Positions 43,331 to 52,524 of a stretch of 52,524 nt of DNA are shown in pieces. Numbering within the stretch: the first letter of the stretch is position 1; the number at the start of each line of letters is the position of its first letter. The notes below the pieces were generated by a model. That model was not told the origin of the DNA, ran no database searches, and was given only the letters and a program-made list of their open reading frames with translations. The DNA is from Nevskia sp. (GTDB lineage: Bacteria > Pseudomonadota > Gammaproteobacteria > Nevskiales > Nevskiaceae), in the NCBI GenBank assembly GCA_031291075.1, contig JARLJS010000274.1:1-52524 (forward strand). Reading direction: 5' to 3'. The position numbers were made by a program, and so were the translations under genes.

Positions 43331-43522
43331 TCACGCAATCTCTTCCACCTTCAACATGAACCCTGCCTTGCGCACCATGCCCAGGACTTCCGGGGTGGCC
43401 GACACCTGCACCGTCTGGTGCATGCGCGAGAGGCCCAGGCCGCGCACGCAGGCGCGGTGAACCTGCAGGCGCCCGAACGGGCTCTTGATCAGGGTGACTT
43501 TGATCTGCTTGGTCGCGGTCAT
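43331..43522 (-). CDS. rpmD: 50S ribosomal protein L30
   Basis: 63 residues; [23 protein letters not shown] is the compact bacterial L30 signature. Between rpsE and rplO as expected. Confidence 0.97.
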   Translation of the reverse strand: MTATKQIKVTLIKSPFGRLQVHRACVRGLGLSRMHQTVQVSATPEVLGMVRKAGFMLKVEEIA

Positions 43523-43542
43523 GATGGGTGCTCGTTGGGTTC

Positions 43543-44061
43543 TCAGCCGAGGATTTCTTCCACGGTCTTGCCGCGCTTGGCGGCGATATCGGACGGAAGG
43601 TTCATGCGCTTGAGCGCGTCCATGGTGGCGCGCACCACGTTCATGGCGTTGCGCGAGCCGAACGACTTGGCCAGCACGTTCTGCACGCCGGCCACCTCGA
43701 ACACGGCACGCATCGCGCCGCCGGCAATGACACCGGTACCGTCCGAGGCCGGGCGCATGAACACCTTGGTCGCGCCGTGCTCGCCCCAGATCTCATGCTG
43801 CAGGGTGAGACCCTTGAGCGGCACGGTCACCATGTTCTTGCGTGCCTTTTCCATCGCCTTCTGGATCGCCACCGGCACTTCGCGCGCCTTGCCGTAGCCG
43901 AAGCCGACCCGGCCGGCACCGTCGCCGACCACGGTCAGCGCGGTAAAGCCGAACTGCCGGCCGCCCTTGACCACCTTGGCGACACGGTTGACGGTGACCA
44001 GCTTTTCCTTGAGGTCGCCACCGGCCTGGACTTCGTCGTAGTTTACGTTGGGATTAGCCAT
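43543..44061 (-). CDS. rpsE: 30S ribosomal protein S5
   Basis: 172 residues; [28 protein letters not shown] opens the double-stranded-RNA-binding-like domain, and [15 protein letters not shown] lies in the second domain. Decoding fidelity. 3 bp after rplR. Confidence 0.98.
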   Translation of the reverse strand: MANPNVNYDEVQAGGDLKEKLVTVNRVAKVVKGGRQFGFTALTVVGDGAGRVGFGYGKAREVPVAIQKAMEKARKNMVTVPLKGLTLQHEIWGEHGATKVFMRPASDGTGVIAGGAMRAVFEVAGVQNVLAKSFGSRNAMNVVRATMDALKRMNLPSDIAAKRGKTVEEILG

Positions 44062-44064
44062 GTC

Positions 44065-44421
44065 TTAGAACTCCAGGCCGCCTTCGCGGGCGGCGTCGGC
44101 CAACGCCTTGATGCGGCCGTGGTATTTGAAACCGGAACGGTCGAACGCGACCTTGACGATGCCTTTGGCCTTGGCGCGCTCGGCGATGAGGCTGCCGATC
44201 TTCTTGGCGGCGTCGACGTTGCTGGTGCCCTTCAGCTCGGCGGCGACGTCCTTCTCCACGGTGGAGGCGGCGGCCACGGTGTGGCCTTCCTCGCCGGAGA
44301 TGATCTGGGCATAGATGTGCTGCGCGGTGCGGTGCACCGACAGGCGGTGCGCACCCAGCTCGCGGATCTTGGCGCGGCCGCGGCGGGCGCGGCGCTGACG
44401 GGAATCAGTTTTCGAATTCAT
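44065..44421 (-). CDS. rplR: 50S ribosomal protein L18
   Basis: 118 residues from ATG 44421 ([20 protein letters not shown]), the usual L18 start; an open extension upstream is unsupported. [15 protein letters not shown] and [17 protein letters not shown] bind 5S rRNA. Confidence 0.97.
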   Translation of the reverse strand: MNSKTDSRQRRARRGRAKIRELGAHRLSVHRTAQHIYAQIISGEEGHTVAAASTVEKDVAAELKGTSNVDAAKKIGSLIAERAKAKGIVKVAFDRSGFKYHGRIKALADAAREGGLEF

Positions 44422-44477
44422 ATGTCTTCTCAAAAAGCAGGTTCGGCTGCGGAACCGCCGCAACGGCGGCTCAGGCC

Positions 44478-45008
44478 TTACTTCTTCTTGGCCTCCTTGA
44501 GCGAGACCTTCTCGTCGGAGTAGCGCACGCCCTTGCCCTTGTAGGGTTCCGGCGGACGGTAGGCCCGGATCTTGGCCGCCACCAGACCCACCAGCTGCTT
44601 GTCCGCACCCTTCACCACGATCTCGGTCTGGCTCGGCGTCTCCACCGTGATGCCTTCCGGAATCTGGTATTCGACCGGGTGCGAGAAGCCGAGGCTGAGG
44701 TTCAGCTTCTTGCCCTGCACCTGGGCGCGATAACCCACGCCGACCAGGCCGAGCTTCCTCTCGTAGCCCTTGGTGACGCCGTTGACCATGTTGGCCAGGA
44801 GGGCGCGCACGGTGCCGGACATGGCGGCGTTGGCGCCGATGGACTCGGCGGTGACGCTGGCCACGCCGTCCTTCACCTCCACCGTGACCTGCTCTGGCAG
44901 CGGCAAGGTCAGGCTGGACTTGGCGCCCTTTACGGTGACAACGCCGTCGGCGTTGCTGACCTGGACTCCGGCCGGAATCTTCACCGGCATTCTTGCGACT
45001 CTGGACAT
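44478..45008 (-). CDS. rplF: 50S ribosomal protein L6
   Basis: 176 residues; two repeated domains. [15 protein letters not shown] and [31 protein letters not shown] are L6 signatures. Near the factor-binding region. A shorter start at Met7 is possible. Confidence 0.97.
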   Translation of the reverse strand: MSRVARMPVKIPAGVQVSNADGVVTVKGAKSSLTLPLPEQVTVEVKDGVASVTAESIGANAAMSGTVRALLANMVNGVTKGYERKLGLVGVGYRAQVQGKKLNLSLGFSHPVEYQIPEGITVETPSQTEIVVKGADKQLVGLVAAKIRAYRPPEPYKGKGVRYSDEKVSLKEAKKK

Positions 45009-45023
45009 GACGATACCTATCCT

Positions 45024-45419
45024 TTACGCGACCAGGCAGATGACTTCGCCGCCGTGGCCGGCGGCGCGGGCCTGGCGGTCGCTGACCACCCCGGACGGCG
45101 TGGAGATGATGGCGATGCCCAGGCCGCCCAACACCTTCGGCAGCTCGTCCTTGCCCTTGTAGATCCGCAAGGACGGCGTGCTGACGCGGTCGATGCGATC
45201 GATCACCGGCTTGCCCTCGAAGTACTTCAGGGCGACGGTGATGAACTTCTTGCCGCCCTCGGCCTTGACCGAGTATTCGCCGATATAGCCTTCCTGCTTG
45301 AGCACGGAGGCCACGGCCTCGCGCTGCTTCGACGAGGGGGAGGTGATGTGTTTCTTGCGCGCCTGCTGACCGTTGCGGATGCGGGTCAGAAAGTCGCCGA
45401 TAGGATCGTTGATGCTCAT
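45024..45419 (-). CDS. rpsH: 30S ribosomal protein S8
   Basis: 131 residues; [18 protein letters not shown] and the C-terminal [20 protein letters not shown]. Central-domain 16S rRNA binder; in E. coli the spc-operon repressor, not demonstrable here. Confidence 0.98.
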   Translation of the reverse strand: MSINDPIGDFLTRIRNGQQARKKHITSPSSKQREAVASVLKQEGYIGEYSVKAEGGKKFITVALKYFEGKPVIDRIDRVSTPSLRIYKGKDELPKVLGGLGIAIISTPSGVVSDRQARAAGHGGEVICLVA

Positions 45420-45465
45420 GCTTGCCTCAAATCTTCTTCGGTTGACGCTGTCAGGTAGCCAGCCG

Positions 45466-45771
45466 TTACCAGCTGGCCTTCTTCAGTCCCGGCACTTCGC
45501 CGCGGGTCGCCGCTTCACGCAGCTTGGTGCGGGCCAGGCCGAACTTCTTGTACACGCCGCGCGAGCGGCCGGTGAGCTTGCAGCGGTTGCGCTGGCGGAT
45601 CGGGCTGGCGTCGCGCGGCAGCTTCTGCAGCTTCTCCACCGCCGCCAGGCGCTCCTCGTAGCTGGAAGCCGGGTTGATGATGGTCGCCTTCAGCTCGGCA
45701 CGCTTCTTGGCGTGTTTCTTCGCCAGGGCGGAGCGCTTCTTCTCGCGCTCGATCATGTTGGTCTTGGCCAT
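45466..45771 (-). CDS. rpsN: 30S ribosomal protein S14 (zinc-free form)
   Basis: 101 residues; [37 protein letters not shown]. It is the long form lacking the CxxC zinc pairs. Small-subunit head. Confidence 0.97.
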   Translation of the reverse strand: MAKTNMIEREKKRSALAKKHAKKRAELKATIINPASSYEERLAAVEKLQKLPRDASPIRQRNRCKLTGRSRGVYKKFGLARTKLREAATRGEVPGLKKASW

Positions 45772-45797
45772 AAGCTCTTCGCCTTACCTGCGCTGCG

Positions 45798-46337
45798 TTA
45801 CTTGCGGAACGGGAAGCTGAACGCCTCGAGCAGCTGGCGACCCTCTTCGTCCGTCTTCGCGGTGGTGGTGATGGTGATGTTCATGCCCCGGATCTGGTCG
45901 ACTTTGTCATAGTCGATCTCGGGGAAGATGATCTGTTCGGTGATACCGAAGTTGTAGTTGCCCTGGCCGTCGAAGCCGCGCGCGTTGAGGCCGCGGAAGT
46001 CGCGGATGCGCGGCAACGCGATCGACACCAGGCGCTCCAGGAACTCGTACATGCGCTCGCTGCGCAGCGTCACCTTGACGCCCACCGGAAAGTTCTCGCG
46101 CACCTTGAAGCCGGCGATGGACAGGCGTGACTTGGTCACCACCGGCTTCTGGCCGGCGATGGCCGTCATGTCGGCGACGGCGTGCTCGATCACCTTGCGG
46201 TCGGACGTCGCCTCGCCCACGCCCATGTTGAGCGTGACCTTGGTGATCCTCGGCACGGCCATCGCATTGCAGCCGAGCTTCTTCTGCAGCTCCGGCGCGA
46301 CCGTCTTCTGATAGTAAGTTTGCAGGTTGGCAGCCAT
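45798..46337 (-). CDS. rplE: 50S ribosomal protein L5
   Basis: 179 residues from ATG 46337 ([10 protein letters not shown]); upstream in-frame codons overlap the gap and are not conserved-looking. [28 protein letters not shown] and [18 protein letters not shown]. Binds 5S rRNA in the central protuberance. Confidence 0.97.
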   Translation of the reverse strand: MAANLQTYYQKTVAPELQKKLGCNAMAVPRITKVTLNMGVGEATSDRKVIEHAVADMTAIAGQKPVVTKSRLSIAGFKVRENFPVGVKVTLRSERMYEFLERLVSIALPRIRDFRGLNARGFDGQGNYNFGITEQIIFPEIDYDKVDQIRGMNITITTTAKTDEEGRQLLEAFSFPFRK

Positions 46338-46350
46338 GACCATCACTCGC

Positions 46351-46677
46351 TTAGACGTCCACCATTTCATGGTTGGACTTGAAAAAACGCACTTTCTTGC
46401 GGTTCTCGCCTTCGCCGACGAACTTGAAGCCGACGCGGTCGCCCTTGCCGGTGGCGTGGTTGAACAGCATCACGTTCGACGCGTCGAGCGGCATTTCCTT
46501 CTCGACGATGCCGCCCGCCACGCCGGCGTTGGGATTGCCTTTCTGGTGCTTCTTGGCAATGTTGATGCCCTCGACGATGACGTGACCATCGTCCAGCACC
46601 GCGGCGACCTTGCCGCGACGGCCCTTGTCCTTGCCGGTGGTGACGATGACTTCGTCGCCTTTCTTGATCTTGCGCAT
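46351..46677 (-). CDS. rplX: 50S ribosomal protein L24
   Basis: 108 residues from ATG 46677 ([20 protein letters not shown]), which is nine bases from AGAGG; ATG 46683 is too close to it. KOW-type start and [14 protein letters not shown] identify L24, an early assembly initiator. Confidence 0.97.
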   Translation of the reverse strand: MRKIKKGDEVIVTTGKDKGRRGKVAAVLDDGHVIVEGINIAKKHQKGNPNAGVAGGIVEKEMPLDASNVMLFNHATGKGDRVGFKFVGEGENRKKVRFFKSNHEMVDV

Positions 46678-46689
46678 GAGCATCTACCT

Positions 46690-47055
46690 CTAGAGCACTT
46701 CCGGAGCCAGCGAGATGATGCGCATGAAACGATCGCGCAGCTCGCGGGTGACCGGCCCGAAAATACGGGTGCCGATCGGCTCCAGCTTGGGGGTGATCAG
46801 CACCGCGGCGTTGGTATCGAAGCGGATGGTGGAACCATCGGCGCGGCGCACCCCGTGCCTGGTCCGCACCACGACGGCGTCGTGCACCTCGCCCTTCTTG
46901 ACCTTGCCGCGCGGGATCGCGTCCTTCACCGTGACCTTGATCACGTCGCCGATGTCGGCGTAACGGCGGTGGGTGCTGCCCTTGACCTGGATCACCTGCA
47001 CCAGCCTGGCGCCGCTGTTGTCCGCGGCCACGAGCATGGATTCCTGCTGGATCAT
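46690..47055 (-). CDS. rplN: 50S ribosomal protein L14
   Basis: 121 residues; [32 protein letters not shown] and [12 protein letters not shown]. Interface protein contacting 16S rRNA. Its start is 1 bp after the rpsQ stop. Confidence 0.98.
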   Translation of the reverse strand: MIQQESMLVAADNSGARLVQVIQVKGSTHRRYADIGDVIKVTVKDAIPRGKVKKGEVHDAVVVRTRHGVRRADGSTIRFDTNAAVLITPKLEPIGTRIFGPVTRELRDRFMRIISLAPEVL

Positions 47056-47056
47056 G

Positions 47057-47344
47057 TCAGGCTCCCGTCGCGCCGCTGGCGCTTTCCAGAATTTCGACCA
47101 GGCGGAAGTGCTTGCTGCGCGACAGCGGACGGGTCTCGACGATGGCGACCAGGTCGCCCTCGTGGCACTCGTTCTTCTCGTCGTGCGCGTGCAGCTTGGT
47201 GGTCTTGCGCAGCAGCTTGCCGTACAGCGGGTGCTTCACGGTGCGCTCCACCGACACGGTGATGGTCTTGTCCATCTTGTTGCTGACCACGCGGCCGACG
47301 ATGCGGCGCACGGTCTTGGTCTCAGTAGTTGCCTGCTCACTCAT
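47057..47344 (-). CDS. rpsQ: 30S ribosomal protein S17
   Basis: 95 residues; [27 protein letters not shown] and [17 protein letters not shown]-fold 16S rRNA binder. The start overlaps the rpmC stop by four bases. Confidence 0.97.
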   Translation of the reverse strand: MSEQATTETKTVRRIVGRVVSNKMDKTITVSVERTVKHPLYGKLLRKTTKLHAHDEKNECHEGDLVAIVETRPLSRSKHFRLVEILESASGATGA

Positions 47345-47556
47345 GACGCCTTCCCACCCTTGGCCTGTTGCTGCACGATGGTCTTGACGCGCGCGATCTT
47401 CTTGCGCACGTCGCGCACCAGATTCGACTGGTTGAGCTGGCCCACCGCCTGCTGCATGCGCAGGTTGAATTGTTCCTTGCGCAGGGCGGACAGCTCGGTC
47501 TTCAGTTCGTCGATGGACTTGCCGCGCAGGTCCTTGACGTAGTCGCTTGCTTTCAT
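47341..47556 (-). CDS. rpmC: 50S ribosomal protein L29
   Basis: 71 residues of mostly helical sequence: [26 protein letters not shown] and [10 protein letters not shown]. Near the tunnel exit. Coupled to rpsQ. Confidence 0.97.
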   Translation of the reverse strand: MKASDYVKDLRGKSIDELKTELSALRKEQFNLRMQQAVGQLNQSNLVRDVRKKIARVKTIVQQQAKGGKAS

Positions 47557-47612
47557 AGTTGACTTCTCAGGTGGGTCGCCTCGCCAGGCGAATCGAACCC
47601 ACTACCAATGGA

Positions 47613-48026
47613 TCAAAGAATCGTCCGGTACACAAAAGTGGTCTTCACCGGCAGCTTGGCCGCAGCGAGTTTGAACGCCTCGCGCGCCTCCTCCTCGGTG
47701 ATGCCTTCCATCTCGTACAGCATCTTGCCCGGCTGGATCTTGGCCACCCAGTACTCCACGTTGCCCTTGCCGGAGCCCATGCGGACTTCCAACGGCTTCT
47801 TGGTCACCGGGACGTCCGGGAAGATGCGGATCCACAGCTTGCCGCCGCGCTTCACGTAGCGGGTGATGACGCGGCGGGCGGCCTCGATCTGGCGCGCCGT
47901 GATGGCGCCGCGCTCGGTCGACTTCAGGCCGAACTCGCCGAAACTGACCTTGTTGCCGTTCTGCGCCAGGCCGCGGTTGCGACCCTTTTGTTGCTTACGG
48001 TATTTGGTACGCTTGGGCTGCATCAT
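47613..48026 (-). CDS. rplP: 50S ribosomal protein L16
   Basis: 137 residues; [19 protein letters not shown] replaces the usual [34 protein letters not shown] follows. A-site tRNA contact region of the large subunit. Confidence 0.98.
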   Translation of the reverse strand: MMQPKRTKYRKQQKGRNRGLAQNGNKVSFGEFGLKSTERGAITARQIEAARRVITRYVKRGGKLWIRIFPDVPVTKKPLEVRMGSGKGNVEYWVAKIQPGKMLYEMEGITEEEAREAFKLAAAKLPVKTTFVYRTIL

Positions 48027-48056
48027 GGCAGCGAATCTCCTAAGTCTTGCCTAGCC

Positions 48057-48749
48057 TTATGCCGCCGCAGCCTCGGCAGCGTCGTCCTTCTTGCCGGTGT
48101 GCTGGTCGGCGGCGTCGAACACCTCGCCGTTGAACACCCACACCTTGACGCCGATCACGCCGTAGGTGGTCTTGGCCTCGGCAGTGGCGTAGTCGACGTT
48201 GGCGCGCAGCGTGTGCAGCGGCACACGGCCTTCGCGGTACCACTCGGAACGCGCGATTTCGGCGCCGTTGAGGCGGCCGCCGACCTGGATCTTGATGCCG
48301 CCGGCGCCCAGGCGCATGGCGTTGGTCACGGCGCGCTTCATGGCGCGGCGGAACATGATGCGGCGCTCAAGCTGCTGCGCCACGCTCTCGGCGATCAGCT
48401 TGGCGTCGAGCTCCGGCTTGCGGATTTCCTCCACCGAGATGTGCACGGAGTCGGGCTTCAGCCCCATGATCTTGGCCACTTCCTGGCGCAGTTTCTCGAT
48501 GTCCTCACCCTTCTTGCCGATCACGATACCGGGACGGGCGGTGTGGATGGTGACGCGCGCCGACTTGGCCGGGCGGTCGATCTGCACCCGCGACACGGAG
48601 GCCTGCGCCAGCTTCTTGAGCAGGAACGCGCGCACCTGCATGTCCTTGGCCAGGTTATCGCCGTAGGCGCCGCGTTCGGCATACCAGTTCGACGTCCACT
48701 TGGTGGTGACACCGAGACGGAACAGGTTCGGATTGACTTTATGACCCAT
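48057..48749 (-). CDS. rpsC: 30S ribosomal protein S3
   Basis: 230 residues; [14 protein letters not shown], the KH domain [16 protein letters not shown], and [16 protein letters not shown]. mRNA entry-site helicase region. Ends with a short Ala-rich tail. Confidence 0.98.
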   Translation of the reverse strand: MGHKVNPNLFRLGVTTKWTSNWYAERGAYGDNLAKDMQVRAFLLKKLAQASVSRVQIDRPAKSARVTIHTARPGIVIGKKGEDIEKLRQEVAKIMGLKPDSVHISVEEIRKPELDAKLIAESVAQQLERRIMFRRAMKRAVTNAMRLGAGGIKIQVGGRLNGAEIARSEWYREGRVPLHTLRANVDYATAEAKTTYGVIGVKVWVFNGEVFDAADQHTGKKDDAAEAAAA

Positions 48750-48752
48750 GGC

Positions 48753-49115
48753 TTAGTCCTGGCCGGCGACGGCGCGGCCGTCGGAAACCTTGATCGTGAT
48801 GTGGCTGGTGCGCTTCAGGATGCGGTCGGCGCGGCCCTTGGCGCGCGGGCGGATGCGCTTCATGGTCGGGCCCTCGTCGACGTAAATGGCCGAGATCTTC
48901 AGCTCATCCACGTCGGCGCCGTTGTTGTTCTCGGCGTTGGCGATGGCCGACTCCAGCACCTTGCGGATGATGCCGGCGGCGCGCTGGCGCGAGAACTTGA
49001 GGGTGTCCAGCGCCTCGCCCACGGGCTTGCCGCGCACCAGGTCGGCGAGCAGGCGGCCCTTCTGCGGCGAGAGGCGTACGAACTTGAGCACGGCTTGAGT
49101 CTGCATGGCACTCAT
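48753..49115 (-). CDS. rplV: 50S ribosomal protein L22
   Basis: 120 residues; [19 protein letters not shown] and the extended loop [18 protein letters not shown] that lines the exit tunnel. Three bp from both neighbours. Confidence 0.97.
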   Translation of the reverse strand: MSAMQTQAVLKFVRLSPQKGRLLADLVRGKPVGEALDTLKFSRQRAAGIIRKVLESAIANAENNNGADVDELKISAIYVDEGPTMKRIRPRAKGRADRILKRTSHITIKVSDGRAVAGQD

Positions 49116-49118
49116 TCC

Positions 49119-49406
49119 TTAGGCGGCGCCCGGGGCGGCGGTCTTCTTGTCGCCCGAGTGGCCCTTGAAGGTCCGGGTCGGCGCAAACTCGCCGAGCTTG
49201 TGGCTGATCATGTTCTCGGTGATGAACACCGGGATGTGCTGGCGGCCGTTGTGCACCTGCAGGGTCAGGCCGACCATGTCGGGCGTGACCATGGAGCGGC
49301 GCGACCAGGTTTTGATCGGCTTCTTGACGCGGCTGGCCTGGGCATCGGACACCTTCTTCGCCAGATGGTGGTCGACAAACGGGCCTTTCTTGACGGAACG
49401 CGGCAT
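49119..49406 (-). CDS. rpsS: 30S ribosomal protein S19
   Basis: 95 residues; [31 protein letters not shown] and [15 protein letters not shown]. Small-subunit head. Confidence 0.98.
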   Translation of the reverse strand: MPRSVKKGPFVDHHLAKKVSDAQASRVKKPIKTWSRRSMVTPDMVGLTLQVHNGRQHIPVFITENMISHKLGEFAPTRTFKGHSGDKKTAAPGAA

Positions 49407-49424
49407 GGCTCTATCTCGGAACGT

Positions 49425-50255
49425 TTACTTCTTGTGACGGCTGCGCACGATGAACTTCTGCGTGCGCTTGTTCTTTCTGGTCTTCAGACCCTTGGTCTTC
49501 TGACCCCACGGCGAAACCGGGTGCGGGTTGCCCTGGCCGGACTTGCCCTCACCGCCACCGTGCGGATGGTCGACGGGATTCATGACCACGCCGCGCACGG
49601 TCGGGCGGATGCCCTTCCAGCGGCGCGCGCCGGCCTTGCCCCAGTGACGCAGGTTGTGCTCGTTGTTGCTGACCTCGCCGATCACGGCGCGGCACTCGCT
49701 GTGCACCTTGCGCATCTCGCCCGAACGCAGGCGGATGGTGGCGTACTCGCCTTCGCGCGCGACCAACTGCACCGCCGCACCGGCGGAACGCGCCAGCTGC
49801 GCGCCCTTGCCGTGGCGCAGCTCGACGCAGTGAATGGTCGAGCCGATCGGGATGTTGCGCAGCGGCAGGGCGTTGCCCGGCTTGATCGGCGCGTCCGACC
49901 CGGACTGCACGGTGTCGCCCTCGGTCACGCCGCGCGGCGCGATGATGTAGCGGCGCTCGCCGTCCTTGTACAACAGCAGGGCGATGTGCGCGCTGCGGTT
50001 GGGGTCGTACTCGAGACGCTCGACCTTGGCCGGGATCGAATCCTTGTCGCGCTTGAAATCGACCAGGCGGTAATGCTGCTTGTGCCCGCCGCCCTGGTGG
50101 CGCGTGGTGATGTGGCCGTGGTTGTTGCGGCCGCCGTTGGACTTCTTGCTCTCCAGCAGCGGGGCATACGGGTCGCCCTTGTGCAGCCCCGTGGCCTTGA
50201 CCGCCACCACATGGCGGCGCCCCGGCGAGGTCGGCTTCATTTTCTGTAAGGACAT
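49425..50255 (-). CDS. rplB: 50S ribosomal protein L2
   Basis: 276 residues; [23 protein letters not shown], and the C-terminal [19 protein letters not shown] bearing the peptidyl-transferase-region His. Core 23S rRNA binder. Confidence 0.98.
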   Translation of the reverse strand: MSLQKMKPTSPGRRHVVAVKATGLHKGDPYAPLLESKKSNGGRNNHGHITTRHQGGGHKQHYRLVDFKRDKDSIPAKVERLEYDPNRSAHIALLLYKDGERRYIIAPRGVTEGDTVQSGSDAPIKPGNALPLRNIPIGSTIHCVELRHGKGAQLARSAGAAVQLVAREGEYATIRLRSGEMRKVHSECRAVIGEVSNNEHNLRHWGKAGARRWKGIRPTVRGVVMNPVDHPHGGGEGKSGQGNPHPVSPWGQKTKGLKTRKNKRTQKFIVRSRHKK

Positions 50256-50288
50256 GGTTTTAGTCCTGTCTCTATCTCAAATAAGCGG

Positions 50289-50606
50289 TCAGTTGCCGGC
50301 GCCGGACATGAAATCGATTTCCTGTCCTTCGGCGAGCGTGACGTAGGCCTTCTTCCAGTCGGAGCGGACGCCCATGGAGGCGCCGAAGCGCTTGGACTTG
50401 CCCTTGACGTTGAGCGTGCGCACACCCTCGACCTTGACGTTGAACATGCGTTCCACCGCCGCCTTGATCTCGGGCTTGCGCGCATCGCGCAGCACCTTGA
50501 ACACCGCCTGGTTGTGCTTCTCCGAGGCGCGGGTGCTCTTTTCCGACACCACCGGCGCGACGATGATCTGGTGCAGGCGCTCGCCCGCGATGCTGATCTT
50601 GCTCAT
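50289..50606 (-). CDS. rplW: 50S ribosomal protein L23
   Basis: 105 residues; [24 protein letters not shown] and [14 protein letters not shown]. Docking site for trigger factor and SRP at the tunnel exit. The start overlaps the rplD stop by four bases. Confidence 0.97.
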   Translation of the reverse strand: MSKISIAGERLHQIIVAPVVSEKSTRASEKHNQAVFKVLRDARKPEIKAAVERMFNVKVEGVRTLNVKGKSKRFGASMGVRSDWKKAYVTLAEGQEIDFMSGAGN

Positions 50607-51208
50607 GACAGCCAGGCCTCCAGCTTCTTAACCGCCGGCGCCGTGAACAGCACCTTGGAAAAGGACAGCAGTGCCACCGGGTTCAGACCCTCGACGTCCA
50701 CCACGTCCACGGTGTGCAGGTTGCGAGCGGACAGGTACAGGTTCTGATCCAGCGAATCGGTGACGATCAGGATGTCGTTGGTACCCAGTTCCTTCAGCTT
50801 GTCGAGCAGGCTCTTGGTCTTGGGGCCGGCCACGGCGAAGCTGTCGGCCACCAGCAGGTCGCCCCGGCGCGTCAGCTCGGACACAATCGAGCGCAGCGCC
50901 CCGCGGTACATCTTCTTGTTGACCTTCTGGCTGTGGTCGCGCGGCACCGCGGCGTGGGTCTTGCCGCCGCCGCGCCAGAGCGGGCTGCGGATGGAGCCGG
51001 CGCGCGCGCGGCCGGTGCCCTTCTGCTTCCACGGCTTCTTGCCGCCGCCGGAAACCTCGGCCTTGGTCTTCTGCTTGGCGGTGCCGGCACGGCCGCCGGC
51101 GAGATACGCGGTCACCACCTGGTGAATCAGCGGCTCGTTGAAATCGGCGCCGAACACGGCATCCGCCACGCTCAGCTTGTCTTTACTCTGATGGAGTTGC
51201 AGTTCCAT
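50603..51208 (-). CDS. rplD: 50S ribosomal protein L4
   Basis: 201 residues from ATG 51208 ([14 protein letters not shown]); the open frame further upstream overlaps rpl[26 protein letters not shown] is the tunnel-lining loop. In E. coli L4 also represses the S10 operon through its leader; the leader here is much shorter. Confidence 0.97.
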   Translation of the reverse strand: MELQLHQSKDKLSVADAVFGADFNEPLIHQVVTAYLAGGRAGTAKQKTKAEVSGGGKKPWKQKGTGRARAGSIRSPLWRGGGKTHAAVPRDHSQKVNKKMYRGALRSIVSELTRRGDLLVADSFAVAGPKTKSLLDKLKELGTNDILIVTDSLDQNLYLSARNLHTVDVVDVEGLNPVALLSFSKVLFTAPAVKKLEAWLS

Positions 51209-51222
51209 GGCGTGAGTCCTGG

Positions 51223-51858
51223 TTACTTCACCGTCGGGTGCACGATCACGTCGGCGCCCTTGTGGCCGGGCACAGCGCCCTTGACCAGCAGCAGGTTGCG
51301 CTCGACATCGATCCGCACCACGTCGAGATTGATGGCCGTGACGCGCTTGTCGCCCATGTGGCCGGCCATCTTCTTGCCCTTCCACACCTTGCCCGGGCTC
51401 TGGCGCTGGCCGATGGACCCCGGCATGCGATGCGACAGCGAGTTACCGTGGCTGGCGCGACCGCCGCCGAAATTCCAGCGCTTGTGCCAGCCGGCAAAGC
51501 CCTTGCCCAGGCTGGTGCCGGTGACGTCGACGGCCTTGACGCCTTCGAACACGGAAACCTTGATTTCCGCGCCCGGCGCAAAGTCCTGGCCCTCGCCATC
51601 CTGCAGGCGGAACTCCCACAGGCCTTCACCGGCGGCTACGCCGGCCTTTTTGTAGTGGCCGGTGAGCGCCTTGTTGACGCGGCTGGGTTTTTTCTCGCCC
51701 GCGGTGACCTGTACGGCGCGATAGCCGTCGGTTTCCACGGTTTTGACTTGAGTGACGCGGTTAGGGGTGCATTCGATCACGGTGACCGGGATGGACTCCC
51801 CGCCTTCCGTGAACACGCGGGTCATGCCCGCTTTGCGCCCGACGATGCCGATGGTCAT
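51223..51858 (-). CDS. rplC: 50S ribosomal protein L3
   Basis: 211 residues; [39 protein letters not shown] and [23 protein letters not shown]. The Gln in the GxxGQ motif, methylated by PrmB in relatives, is present. Confidence 0.98.
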   Translation of the reverse strand: MTIGIVGRKAGMTRVFTEGGESIPVTVIECTPNRVTQVKTVETDGYRAVQVTAGEKKPSRVNKALTGHYKKAGVAAGEGLWEFRLQDGEGQDFAPGAEIKVSVFEGVKAVDVTGTSLGKGFAGWHKRWNFGGGRASHGNSLSHRMPGSIGQRQSPGKVWKGKKMAGHMGDKRVTAINLDVVRIDVERNLLLVKGAVPGHKGADVIVHPTVK

Positions 51859-51877
51859 GATGCTTTCTCCTTCGGCC

Positions 51878-52195
51878 TTAGTTGACGCGGATCTGCACTT
51901 CGACGCCGGCCGGGAGATCGAGCTTGGACAGGGCGTCCACGGTCTTCTCGGTGGGGTCGATGATCTGCATCAGCCGCTTGTGGGTGCGGATTTCGTACTG
52001 ATCGCGCGCATCCTTGTCGGCGTGCGGCGACACCAGGACGGTGTAGCGCTCCTTGCGGGTCGGCAGCGGGATGGGCCCGCGCACGACGGCGCCGGTCCGC
52101 TTGGCGGTTTCTACGATCTCCCGCGCCGATTTGTCGATCAGGCGGTGATCGAAGGCTTTGAGCCGAATGCGAATCGATTGGCTGGTCGCGGCCAT
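51878..52195 (-). CDS. rpsJ: 30S ribosomal protein S10 / NusE
   Basis: 105 residues from ATG 52195 ([21 protein letters not shown]); a TTG four codons upstream is less likely. [24 protein letters not shown] and L-P-A-G-V-E-V-Q-I. Small-subunit head protein and, as NusE, partner of NusB at boxA RNA. First gene of the S10 operon. Confidence 0.98.
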   Translation of the reverse strand: MAATSQSIRIRLKAFDHRLIDKSAREIVETAKRTGAVVRGPIPLPTRKERYTVLVSPHADKDARDQYEIRTHKRLMQIIDPTEKTVDALSKLDLPAGVEVQIRVN

Positions 52196-52208
52196 GCTCT
52201 CACTCAAG

Positions 52209-52220
52209 TCTTAAAGAACG
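52209..52220 (-). promoter_or_regulatory. boxA-like element in the rpsJ leader
   Basis: Minus-strand CGTTCTTTAAGA, 13 bases before the rpsJ ATG, matches 10 of 12 positions of the antitermination boxA consensus YGCTCTTTAACA. It lies inside the predicted leader. Confidence 0.4.
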
Positions 52221-52277
52221 GTCCCGCGCGCAACCCTGGGGTCAAGCGAGGGGTTTGTTTGAAACGAAAGGGCGCGA

Positions 52278-52306
52278 ATTATATCCGCGCCCTGGGGAAA
52301 CTGCAA
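52278..52306 (-). promoter_or_regulatory. Promoter of the S10 operon
   Basis: Minus-strand TTGCAG (52306-52301), 17-base spacer, TATAAT (52283-52278). This predicts a leader of about 75 nt before rpsJ, in the tuf-rpsJ gap. Confidence 0.75.
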
Positions 52307-52317
52307 CACCGGAGCGG

Positions 52318-52348
52318 GCTGGCGGGCGCTTGCGGAGCGCCCGCCAGC
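52318..52348 (-). terminator. Hairpin after tuf
   Basis: Perfect 13-bp stem GCTGGCGGGCGCT / AGCGCCCGCCAGC with a 5-base loop, starting seven bases after the tuf stop. The T-run after it is broken (GGTGTTGCAGTTT), so termination may be partial. Confidence 0.6.
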
Positions 52349-52355
52349 CGGCCGG

Positions 52356-52524
52356 TTACTTCAGGATTTTGGTCACCACGCCCGCGCCGACGGTCCTGCC
52401 GCCCTCGCGGATGGCAAAACGCACCTGCTCTTCCATGGCGATCGGCACGATCAGTTCGACCTTGACCTTGATGTTGTCGCCCGGCATCACCATTTCGGTG
52501 CCTTCCGGCAGTTCCACGTTGCCC
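52356..52524 (-). CDS. tuf: Elongation factor Tu, C-terminal part (runs off the window)
   Basis: 56 codons visible, ending [17 protein letters not shown], preceded by [22 protein letters not shown]: the end of EF-Tu domain 3. The rest lies beyond the window. Its place before rpsJ is the usual str/S10 junction. Confidence 0.97.
   Translation of the reverse strand, partial: GNVELPEGTEMVMPGDNIKVKVELIVPIAMEEQVRFAIREGGRTVGAGVVTKILK

Noticed and set aside
47559-50249. Long plus-strand open frame of 896 codons opposite the ribosomal genes
   Set aside because: It is the antisense shadow of nine conserved ribosomal protein genes in high-GC DNA; its sequence has no domain features.
1-52524. tRNA or rRNA genes
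   Set aside because: No cloverleaf with CCA-like end or rRNA signature was recognised on reading; absence of small ncRNAs cannot be excluded by eye.

Overview
The window is high-GC DNA from a gammaproteobacterium. The clearest pointers are petABC followed by sspA-sspB, rsmI divergent from lpoA-yraN-diaA, miaB-phoL-ybeY-corC, and a complete S10/spc/alpha ribosomal block. DUF1302, a very large TonB-dependent receptor and MEST-like hydrolases suggest a Xanthomonadales/Nevskiales-like lineage. That placement is inferred from gene content, not measured.

Layout: 1-3.6 kb holds the edge of a probable IS630-type transposase, small envelope proteins, a SAM methyltransferase and a zinc-free quinone oxidoreductase. 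3.8-9.05 kb is the miaB-phoL-ybeY-corC operon. Its last gene, in the slot where lnt usually sits, is an Lnb-like DUF4105 membrane protein, and a REPIN-like inverted repeat is lodged at that gene's 5' end. 9.0-13.0 kb has two tandem MEST-like alpha/beta hydrolases (one lacking the catalytic Asp), a DUF2461 protein and an MFS exporter. 13.0-18.2 kb is rsmI <-> lpoA-yraN-diaA plus an FAD-linked dehydrogenase. 18.3-22.1 kb is petABC-sspAB, with a terminator-like hairpin inside the 5' end of sspA. 22.2-24.6 kb is a DUF1302 outer-membrane protein.

24.7-38.1 kb is the accessory part. On the minus strand lie a small secreted protein, a 993-residue TonB receptor, a TPR-sulfotransferase, an Asp/Asn beta-hydroxylase-sulfotransferase fusion, and an oppA-B-C-D peptide importer. 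A 2OG-Fe(II) oxygenase is divergent. Together they look like peptide or protein hydroxylation and sulfation linked to uptake. Three gaps between the genes from the TPR-sulfotransferase to oppC carry one family of 26-bp palindromes (core CCCCTCTCCCGC). One inverted pair of them brackets a DUF559 nuclease-like gene between oppB and oppC. Another pair has no gene inside. The arrangement resembles an autonomous element with its non-autonomous derivative.

38.2-52.5 kb is core: tuf (partial), the S10 operon from a clear promoter with a boxA-like leader element, spc through secY and rpmJ, an intrinsic terminator, then the alpha operon (rpsM-rpsK-rpsD-rpoA-rplQ) from its own promoter. A bidirectional hairpin ends the block. 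No tRNA, rRNA or CRISPR array was seen, and no stretch over 300 bases lacks a gene.
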